From contig JAFVEJ010000011.1 in assembly GCA_017476085.1 (NCBI GenBank), positions 1 to 6,317 of the forward strand: a stretch of 6,317 nucleotides of DNA. The letters are read 5' to 3'. Positions 1-5,270 of this stretch are shown in pieces. The number at the start of each line of letters is the position of its first letter. The stretch's first letter is position 1. The translations under genes were made by a program, and so were the position numbers. The notes under the pieces are model-generated. The model was not told the origin of the DNA and did not search any database. It saw only the letters and a list, made by a program, of their open reading frames with translations. Source of the DNA: Alphaproteobacteria bacterium (GTDB lineage Bacteria; Pseudomonadota; Alphaproteobacteria; RF32; CAG-977).

Positions 1-302
1 CGCAGACATTAATGGGCCTTTCCGGTCTGGGGGATTTGGTTTTAACCGCCAACAGCGTACAGTCGCGGAACTATTCCGTCGGATTGGAATTGGGGAAAGG
101 CCGATCTTTGCCCGATATTTTAGCGGACAAGCATTCTGTCGCGGAAGGGGTCTTTACAGCGAAAGCCGTCTTGGAACGCGCCGCCAAAGCCGGGGTTGAA
201 ATGCCGATCTGCGAAGGATTAATGAAGATCCTGAACGGTGAAGCTTCAGTTGATGTTGTCATTCAGCTGCTGATGACTCGTCCTTTTAAAACAGAGAATT
301 AA
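1..302 (+). CDS. gpsA: Glycerol-3-phosphate dehydrogenase [NAD(P)+], C-terminal part (5' end outside window)
   Basis: This is the last ~100 residues of GpsA, the cytoplasmic enzyme that reduces dihydroxyacetone phosphate to sn-glycerol 3-phosphate for phospholipid synthesis. Seen in the sequence: the reading frame is open from the left edge (first whole codon at 3) to TAA at 300-302. It carries the family signature MGLSGLGDLVLT, then the substrate-site stretch QSRNYSVG, whose SRN is the conserved arginine-asparagine that contacts the substrate phosphate. SVAEGVFTAKAV and MPICEGLMKIL follow, and the tail LLMTRPFKTEN is typical of the family C-terminus. The NAD-binding Rossmann domain and the catalytic lysine lie upstream of the window. 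The ATG at 12 is an internal methionine, not the start, because QTL precedes it in frame as in full-length homologues. An 87-base gap separates it from the transporter, and no strong terminator is visible there, so read-through is possible. Confidence 0.93.
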   Translation, partial: QTLMGLSGLGDLVLTANSVQSRNYSVGLELGKGRSLPDILADKHSVAEGVFTAKAVLERAAKAGVEMPICEGLMKILNGEASVDVVIQLLMTRPFKTEN

Positions 303-324
303 ATTTCTTTTGCAAACAAATATT

Positions 325-350
325 TAGACTTTCTTTAGGAAAAAAGTTTA
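325..350 (+). other. Imperfect AT-rich inverted repeat between gpsA and the transporter gene
   Basis: Bases 325-335 can pair with 340-350 around a 4-base loop (336-339), with one G·T wobble and one mismatch. The stem is nearly all A/T and no T-run follows, so it is a poor intrinsic terminator. It lies between the two hexamers of the proposed transporter promoter, where an operator could sit. Chance occurrence in AT-rich sequence is quite possible. Confidence 0.25.
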
Positions 351-354
351 TCAT
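325..354 (+). promoter_or_regulatory. Candidate sigma-70-type promoter for the transporter gene
   Basis: TATCAT at 349-354 matches the -10 consensus at five of six positions. TAGACT at 325-330 matches the -35 consensus at four of six, with an 18-base spacer. A start site near 361 would leave a leader of about 30 bases before the ATG at 390. This is a hand-made consensus match in AT-rich sequence, so it is tentative. Confidence 0.35.
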
Positions 355-389
355 AGGAAATACTTGATAAGTGTTTCTTGGGGAAAGCT

Positions 390-2042
390 ATGTCTTTAAC
401 GGTCATAACTATTTTATGTATCAGTATTACTTCCGTCATCGGTATTTTTATCGGCAGCTTAAAATTCAAAGGCATCGGCGTCGGAGTCGGCGGCGTTTTA
501 TTTGCCGGCCTTTTGGCGGGATATGTTCTGGAACGTTTAAATATCGTTTTTAATCCGGAAGTTCTGGCTTTTTTGAAAGAATTCGGATTGATTTTGTTCA
601 TCTATTCTATGGGATTGACCGTCGGGCCGAATATTTTCGCTTCTTTGCGCAAAAACGGATTAACACTAAATTTAATTTCTTTTGCCGTTGTTTCATTAGG
701 AACGCTTATCACCATCCTGATTTTCAAATTCGGACATATTTCCCTGCCGGAGCTGATCGGCCTTTATTCCGGCGCCGTTACCAGCACGCCCGCATTAGGT
801 TCGGGTCAACAGATTTTAACGGAATTGGGGGCGGATGCTTCCTCTATAGAAAAATCAGGTTTCACTTATGCGATCGCTTATCCTTTCTCGATTATCAGCG
901 GAATTTTGGTTTTTGCTTTGCTGAAAGTCGCTTTCCGCGTCAAAATTGCGGATGAAGTCGCTTCGTACGAAACACAAAAAGTTGATAACGATCCGCATAT
1001 GCAGGGATTTAATGTCCTGGTCAACAATCCCAGTTTTGACGGATTGGAAATCGGCGACTTTTTAAAAATGATGCATTACACGATGACTATTTCCCGAATG
1101 AAACGGGGCAACGAATACATCATTCCGCATGAACATATCAAGCTGCAGATCGGCGATATTCTTTTGATTTTCGGCCCCAGAAAGATCTTTCAGGAAATTT
1201 CGTTCCTGTTCAGACTTGAACCGGAACTGGATCTGATGGAAGAAAGCGCCAAACAGATTCAGAGTCAAACACTTTTGCTGACCAACTATCGCCGTGTCGG
1301 TAAACCCCTGAAAAAAATTCTGGGAGATACCCGACGCCATTGGGTCATTTCCCGTGTTATCCGCAACGGCATTTCTTTGTCTCCGACGCCTGATTTAAAA
1401 TTGGCTTATGCGGATCAGGTCGTCGTTGTCGGCAAAAAAGAAGAAACAAAAACGTTAATCCGTTATTTGGGCAATGATCAGGAAACGGCAAACGACACAC
1501 GCTTTATTCCTTTCTTTTTAGGAATGGTCATCGGTATTCTGGTCGGTTTGATTCCTTTTCATATTCCCGGTGTCAGTATTCCGTTAAAGCTTGGAACGTC
1601 CGGAGGCCCGTTAATTGTCGCCATGCTTTTATCCTACCGCGGCTCTTGGGGAAGAATCGTATTCTATACGCCGCCGCATGTTTTAAAAGCGTTTAAATTC
1701 TTGGGAATTTTATTGTTCTTAGCCGTTGTCGGAATTGCTTCCGGTCCCGGTTTCGTCAAGCTGATCTCCAGAACCGAAGGATTATATTTTATTGCCTTGG
1801 GCGTTGCGATTTCCGCTTTGCCGTTACTAACGGTCGGCATATTTATGCGATTGGTTAAAAAAATGAACTATCTGACCCTGTGCGGCGCATTATCCGGATG
1901 CCAAACCAGCCTGCCGATTATGACTTTTGTTGCCAATATGTCCAATGCGGATGCGCCGGCCATCGGATACGCAACCGTTTATCCGGTCACAATCGCGCTG
2001 CGCGTCATTTCCGCGCAGGTGTTGGCTTTAATGCTGTTTTAA
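390..2042 (+). CDS. AspT/YidE-family putative anion exchanger with two RCK_C-type domains
   Basis: An inner-membrane transporter of the aspartate:alanine exchanger (AAEX) family, which includes AspT, E. coli YidE/YbjL and the succinate exporter SucE. The substrate here cannot be read from sequence. The 550 residues match the usual family length. Order: about five hydrophobic segments in residues 1-183, two soluble regulator-of-K+-conductance C-terminal (TrkA_C) domains at about 203-275 and 292-362, then about five hydrophobic segments in 372-550. The two membrane halves carry related signatures: GAVTSTPALGSGQQ (128-141) with YAIAYP (160-165), and GALSGCQTSLP (499-509) with YATVYP (527-532), as expected for an inverted duplication. 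ATG at 390 is chosen because GGGGA (380-384) lies 5 bases upstream; an in-frame TTG at 378 would add four residues but lacks a well-spaced ribosome site. A strong terminator follows, so it seems to be the last gene of its transcript. The family is secure; the transported compound is unknown. Confidence 0.9.
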   Translation: MSLTVITILCISITSVIGIFIGSLKFKGIGVGVGGVLFAGLLAGYVLERLNIVFNPEVLAFLKEFGLILFIYSMGLTVGPNIFASLRKNGLTLNLISFAVVSLGTLITILIFKFGHISLPELIGLYSGAVTSTPALGSGQQILTELGADASSIEKSGFTYAIAYPFSIISGILVFALLKVAFRVKIADEVASYETQKVDNDPHMQGFNVLVNNPSFDGLEIGDFLKMMHYTMTISRMKRGNEYIIPHEHIKLQIGDILLIFGPRKIFQEISFLFRLEPELDLMEESAKQIQSQTLLLTNYRRVGKPLKKILGDTRRHWVISRVIRNGISLSPTPDLKLAYADQVVVVGKKEETKTLIRYLGNDQETANDTRFIPFFLGMVIGILVGLIPFHIPGVSIPLKLGTSGGPLIVAMLLSYRGSWGRIVFYTPPHVLKAFKFLGILLFLAVVGIASGPGFVKLISRTEGLYFIALGVAISALPLLTVGIFMRLVKKMNYLTLCGALSGCQTSLPIMTFVANMSNADAPAIGYATVYPVTIALRVISAQVLALMLF

Positions 2043-2046
2043 ACTT

Positions 2047-2073
2047 AAAAACGGCGCGGGCGGCGCCGTTTTT
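2047..2073 (+). terminator. Intrinsic terminator after the transporter gene
   Basis: A perfect 11-base-pair inverted repeat (2047-2057 with 2063-2073) has a GC-rich core, ACGGCGC/GCGCCGT, and a 5-base loop. A-tract and T-tract flanks form the base of the stem. It begins 4 bases after the transporter stop codon. The A-run on one side and T-run on the other mean it could also act on the opposite strand, although no minus-strand gene ends here. Confidence 0.85.
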
Positions 2074-2133
2074 CCCCTCACCCAATTATTAAAAAAACGT
2101 CATAACTTTTTCAAAGAATTATCCGCAGAACTG

Positions 2134-2142
2134 TGTTATCTT
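2134..2142 (+). promoter_or_regulatory. Weak extended -10-like site upstream of the kinase gene
   Basis: TGTTATCTT has a TG one base before TATCTT, which resembles an extended -10 element, and would start transcription about 40 bases before the kinase ATG. No convincing -35 hexamer sits at normal spacing. The preceding terminator implies that the kinase/HAD operon needs its own promoter in 2074-2187, and this is the best site I find there. Confidence 0.25.
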
Positions 2143-2187
2143 TCAAAAATAAAACGCTTTGATATTCTTTTAAAAACAGATTGAAAA

Positions 2188-3198
2188 ATGGCAAAAAATT
2201 TCATTGGACTTTTACAAAAAGACGACCCGCTGTACGACTATCTGAAATATGATATTCAGCCGCAATTAACCGATTTTATTGATGATCCGTCTTATTCCGT
2301 TTACGAGCTGAGCGGATCAAACGTCGTTTATCAATATGAGGAAAATCATACCGGCGCTAAAGCCATCGGCAAATATTTTTATTCCGAACGCGATGAAAAT
2401 CGGGAAGATGCCGCGGAAAAAATGGAAAAAGAATACGATGCTTTGGAAACCGTGCGCAGCCTCGGTTTTGACTGCGAACCGTTTTATGTCGCCCGCCCTT
2501 TGGGAAAAAATTCCGATTTGGGAGAACTGCTTGTCATCGAATATTGCGAAGGAGAATTGCTCAGCAGTGTTATCCGCAGAGCCATCAACGAAAACAATGA
2601 TGCGCTTCTTTTTGATAAACTGGCCGTTTTGGCCCATTTTTTTGCCGAACTGCATAACCGTTCCGCGACAGAAGATCAAGTTGATTTTTCACAAACCTGC
2701 CAATATATGGATAAGATAATCGATCAATGTCTCCCTTTATTTTCCGGCGATGAAGCCGACGAATTTCATATTTGGTGCGATTCGTGGCGCTGTCGGCCGG
2801 AAATGTGGGAAGACTGCCAAGTGCTTGTTCACGGGGACGCCACTCCCGAAAACTTTATGTTTTCCGGAGAAGACGGATTGGAAACCTTTGACATGGAACG
2901 GTGCATGTACACGGACAGAATTTTCGATGTCGGACGCATCGCCGGAGAATTAAAGCATTTCTTTTTGATGAATTTTCCTGACACATTTGCCGCCGAACCT
3001 TTTATCGGCCATTTTTTATGGGAATACGCAACGCATTTTCCCGATCGGGAAAATGCTTTTGATTCCGTCACTCGTCGTGTTCCGTTTTATATGGGATTGA
3101 CTTTGCTGCGCATCGCCAGAAATTTCTGGATAGATCGGGATTACCGGCTGCAGTTAATCGGCGAAGCAAGAAAATGTTTTCAAGAGGATAACGTATGA
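2188..3198 (+). CDS. Aminoglycoside-phosphotransferase-fold small-molecule kinase (APH/choline kinase superfamily)
   Basis: A soluble, cytoplasmic 336-residue kinase-fold protein that probably transfers the ATP gamma-phosphate to a small metabolite hydroxyl. Seen: the catalytic loop HGDATPEN at 215-222 gives the Brenner pattern H-x-D-x4-N, with D217 as predicted catalytic base and N222 as metal ligand. FDMER at 234-238 supplies D235 as the DFG-equivalent metal ligand. In the N-lobe, K62 (AIGKYF) is the likely ATP-binding lysine and E80 or E82 its helix partner. All core catalytic residues are therefore present. Nothing ties it to a named resistance enzyme, and the superfamily also covers choline, thiamine, fructosamine, homoserine and sugar kinases, so the substrate is open. 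ATG at 2188 is the only plausible start, since the next methionine is residue 79, but there is no clear Shine-Dalgarno, only an A-rich leader. Its stop overlaps the HAD gene start by 4 bases (ATGA), so the two are translationally coupled. Confidence 0.8.
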   Translation: MAKNFIGLLQKDDPLYDYLKYDIQPQLTDFIDDPSYSVYELSGSNVVYQYEENHTGAKAIGKYFYSERDENREDAAEKMEKEYDALETVRSLGFDCEPFYVARPLGKNSDLGELLVIEYCEGELLSSVIRRAINENNDALLFDKLAVLAHFFAELHNRSATEDQVDFSQTCQYMDKIIDQCLPLFSGDEADEFHIWCDSWRCRPEMWEDCQVLVHGDATPENFMFSGEDGLETFDMERCMYTDRIFDVGRIAGELKHFFLMNFPDTFAAEPFIGHFLWEYATHFPDRENAFDSVTRRVPFYMGLTLLRIARNFWIDRDYRLQLIGEARKCFQEDNV

Positions 3199-3956
3199 TA
3201 CGCGGTTTGATTTTTGATATTAACGGCACATTAACCGATATTTTGACAAATGAAGAACAAAACGATTTATATCGCGTCGTCAGCCACTTTTTAATTTATC
3301 AGGGAATTGAAATATCCCCCGAAGAACTGAAACGTTTATATTTCGATATCAATAAACGTCAACGCGCGGACAGCCAGGAAGAACATCCGGAATTTGACGC
3401 TGTCGTTTTATTTGAAGAAATCATAGAAAAAAACGCCACCGATTACACCAAAAAGCTGTCAAACAAAAAATTAAAGCTTTTGCCGGAAATTACGGCCGAA
3501 TTATTTCGAGCGGCTTCATTATTCCAGCTGCAACTGTATCCAAACGTCAAAAAAACTTTGCAAACGCTGCAAAAAAAATACAAATTGGCTGCCGTTTCGG
3601 ATGGACAGGCCGTATGGGCGAAAGCCGAACTGAATGCTGTCGGATTGGCGGATTTCTTCAATCCGCTGCTGGTCTCAAGCGATTACGGATACCGCAAACC
3701 GGATCATCGCTTATTTAAAAAAGCGCTTAAAAAAATGAATATGAAACCGGAAGAAGTCATTTTTATCGGCAATGATTTGTATCGCGATATTTACGGCGCG
3801 AATGAAATGGGCATCAAATCCGTTTTCTTTAAATCAAATCAAGGAGATCACACCTACGCCGCGGCAAAGCCCGACTACACGATCACCCGATTCGCAGATT
3901 TGGAAACAGCCATAAAATCTCTGGCCGCTGAAGCAAAGAAAAAAGCGCGCAAATAA
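3195..3956 (+). CDS. HAD-superfamily hydrolase with Asn-substituted motifs I and IV
   Basis: A 253-residue haloacid-dehalogenase-fold protein, probably a cytoplasmic phosphatase acting through an aspartyl-phosphate. Motif I is FDINGTLTD with nucleophile D8; N10 replaces the second Asp that normally serves as acid/base. Motif II is AAVSDG (S135). Motif III is the lysine K168 in GYRKPD. Motif IV is IGNDLYRDIYGA, with N193 where the first acid usually stands, followed by D194 and D198. The helical cap lies between about residues 15 and 115 (C1 type). From memory, HAD lineages with DxYGT or DxNGT plus an IGND motif exist, so the changes may be a subfamily trait and not decay. The start overlaps the kinase stop (ATGA), with AGAGG at 3183-3187 seven bases upstream, so the start is well supported. 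The kinase neighbour suggests a shared phospho-metabolite. The Lys/Ala-rich C-terminus ends 5 bases from the convergent phosphoesterase gene. Confidence 0.85.
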   Translation: MIRGLIFDINGTLTDILTNEEQNDLYRVVSHFLIYQGIEISPEELKRLYFDINKRQRADSQEEHPEFDAVVLFEEIIEKNATDYTKKLSNKKLKLLPEITAELFRAASLFQLQLYPNVKKTLQTLQKKYKLAAVSDGQAVWAKAELNAVGLADFFNPLLVSSDYGYRKPDHRLFKKALKKMNMKPEEVIFIGNDLYRDIYGANEMGIKSVFFKSNQGDHTYAAAKPDYTITRFADLETAIKSLAAEAKKKARK

Positions 3957-3961
3957 GAACG

Positions 3962-5086
3962 TTATTTTTTTGTTGCTTTTACAAGAACAGTCACATATTC
4001 GGATTTACATCCCGTTTTGAACTTAATCGCCCAATCCGACAACCCCGAAGTCACAATAAAGTTTGTGTCGTCGCGCTTTTCGTGGCCGTACACCCTGTCA
4101 TTCGCACCGATCCATTTTCCGACCGAATTAAACGGAAAAAGCTGTCCGCCATGCGTATGACCGGATAAAACCAAATCAACCTTTGCCGCGGCCTGATTTT
4201 TATAATCGGTCGGCTGATGATCCGCGACAATCATATATTTGCTTTGATCCAGATTTTTAACCAGCTCACTCATTGATTTACGCTTACCGCCTTGTTCTTT
4301 TTCAACCGAAAAATCTCTGCGCCCGATCACATAGAACATATCGTCCACCAACTCGGTTTCATCCGTTAAAACATGAACGCCGTTTTTTTCCAGTTCGGCG
4401 ACAAGTTCCTGCCCGCTGAAACCGCGATGAGCCGGCCCGTAATAGCCTTTGTCATGGTTGCCGAAAACGAAATAAACACCGTAAGTTGTCTTCATTTCTC
4501 CCAATGCTTTACTGGTCGCGATCATATCGGCACGATTTGTATCGTCATCAACAAAATCGCCGGCAACGATCACCATATCCGGATTCTGCGCCTGCATCGC
4601 GGCGATATGCCTGGCGAAGCCTTCCGCCCGGAAAGTCGTTCCCATATGCGAATCGGCAAACATAATGATTTTCATATCCTTTACATTTTTATCCGTTTCA
4701 ATCACATACGTTGTCTGCCAAACGTTATGATTCAGATACCAACCGCATGACAACGCGGCAATACTCGCGACAATGGCGAACATTCCGGCAAAATATTTTT
4801 CAAACGGTTTGTGACGTATTTTTTCAACAACAAAGAACACAGCGTCGCTGACTAGCCAAATTAATGCGAAGTAAATCGCGCACACAACCGCATTTATGAA
4901 ATTAATCGCCAGTCCGATCAATCCGAAGATCAAAAAAACCACGAACGCACTGGGAACAAACCTGTTTTTTTTCTTTTCTTCCGACACCTTAAATATCCGG
5001 AATTTACTGACGCGATTGCTTAAATACAGAAGGCTTGATCCCGTTATCATCAACGTTACATACATAATCACAAGCCACATCGTCAT
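3962..5086 (-). CDS. Membrane-anchored calcineurin-like metallophosphoesterase (YkuE/YaeI-like)
   Basis: A 374-residue protein with an N-terminal membrane region and a C-terminal two-metal phosphoesterase domain. Hydrophobic segments lie near residues 3-23, 47-64, 66-88 and 98-118. The catalytic domain follows from about 138 with the complete metal-site series: DSH (D145, H147), GDFVDD (D177), GNHD (N210-H211-D212), ADHQP (H290) and GHTHGGQ (H310, H312). Related proteins include Bacillus YkuE, E. coli YaeI and the chlamydial lipid A enzyme LpxG. A membrane or cell-envelope phosphodiester is therefore a reasonable but unproven substrate. The side of the membrane on which the domain lies depends on whether four segments are real; if so it is on the same side as the N-terminus. 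ATG at 5086 is taken as start, while the in-frame ATG at 5080 (residue 3) is an equally good alternative because ribosome-site signals (GGGA, GGA) are weak for both. The gene is divergent from the EF-hand gene and convergent with the HAD gene. Confidence 0.88.
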   Translation of the reverse strand: MTMWLVIMYVTLMITGSSLLYLSNRVSKFRIFKVSEEKKKNRFVPSAFVVFLIFGLIGLAINFINAVVCAIYFALIWLVSDAVFFVVEKIRHKPFEKYFAGMFAIVASIAALSCGWYLNHNVWQTTYVIETDKNVKDMKIIMFADSHMGTTFRAEGFARHIAAMQAQNPDMVIVAGDFVDDDTNRADMIATSKALGEMKTTYGVYFVFGNHDKGYYGPAHRGFSGQELVAELEKNGVHVLTDETELVDDMFYVIGRRDFSVEKEQGGKRKSMSELVKNLDQSKYMIVADHQPTDYKNQAAAKVDLVLSGHTHGGQLFPFNSVGKWIGANDRVYGHEKRDDTNFIVTSGLSDWAIKFKTGCKSEYVTVLVKATKK

Positions 5087-5115
5087 TGTCCGTTATCCCG
5101 CTGTTTGTTTTTGCC

Positions 5116-5138
5116 TCAACAAGCATCGTATTTGTTGA
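5116..5138. repeat. 7-bp inverted repeat TCAACAA / TTGTTGA in divergent intergenic region
   Basis: Perfect 7-base arms at 5116-5122 and 5132-5138 flank a 9-base spacer. It lies upstream of the phosphoesterase start and partly overlaps its candidate -10. There is no T-run, so a terminator is unlikely; a protein-binding dyad is possible. A second small dyad, GTTGA-AG-TCAAC at 5134-5145, overlaps its right arm. Confidence 0.4.
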
Positions 5139-5155
5139 AGTCAACTTTAAGTCAA
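5125..5155 (-). promoter_or_regulatory. Weak candidate promoter for the metallophosphoesterase gene
   Basis: Read on the minus strand, TTGACT (5155-5150) matches the -35 consensus at five of six positions. TACGAT (5130-5125) matches the -10 at four of six, but the spacer is 19 bases, which is long. A second TTGACT (5144-5139) lies one helical turn downstream. It would leave a leader of about 30-35 bases. It is tentative because of the spacing. Confidence 0.3.
5138..5155. repeat. Direct repeat AAGTCAA-N4-AAGTCAA, 11-base period
   Basis: Two identical 7-base units at 5138-5144 and 5149-5155 are separated by CTTT, so the repeat period is 11 bases, about one helical turn. This 7-4-7 geometry is that of PhoB/OmpR-class response-regulator boxes, and the GTCA core is shared with the E. 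coli Pho box unit CTGTCAT. The units also supply two TTGACTT sequences on the minus strand, so duplicated -35 elements are an alternative reading. The repeat is certain; the function is inferred. Confidence 0.45.
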
Positions 5156-5210
5156 GAAAAAAATCGTATTTCCGAAAATTTAACCGAAACAGCGGCGAAC
5201 AGATAGAAAA

Positions 5211-5239
5211 TTGTTTTTCAATCAAAAATGATATAATAT
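5211..5239 (+). promoter_or_regulatory. Promoter for the EF-hand protein gene
   Basis: TATAAT at 5232-5237 is a perfect -10 hexamer. TTGTTT at 5211-5216 is the nearest -35-like sequence, 15 bases upstream. The overlapping TAATAT at 5234-5239 would give a 17-base spacer. Transcription would start near 5244, leaving a leader of about 27 bases that contains the AGGAGAGG ribosome site. Confidence 0.6.
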
Positions 5240-5270
5240 TCAGGACTAATACTTTAGGAGAGGCATCCGA

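Noticed and set aside
378..380. TTG as start of the transporter gene
   Set aside because: The ATG at 390 has GGGGA at proper spacing and places the first hydrophobic segment at the N-terminus; the TTG would add only four residues and has no well-placed ribosome site.
2317..2719. Two reading frames of 120-127 codons, one on each strand
   Set aside because: Both overlap the kinase gene, which has the conserved catalytic motifs; they have no ribosome site or recognisable domain.
2188..3198. Annotation of the kinase as an aminoglycoside-resistance gene
   Set aside because: Only the general superfamily catalytic motifs are seen; there is no resistance-gene context or mobile element, and most members of this fold in such settings phosphorylate metabolites.
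4373..4750. 125-codon plus-strand reading frame
   Set aside because: It is antisense to the catalytic core of the metallophosphoesterase, whose metal-binding motifs are intact in the minus frame.
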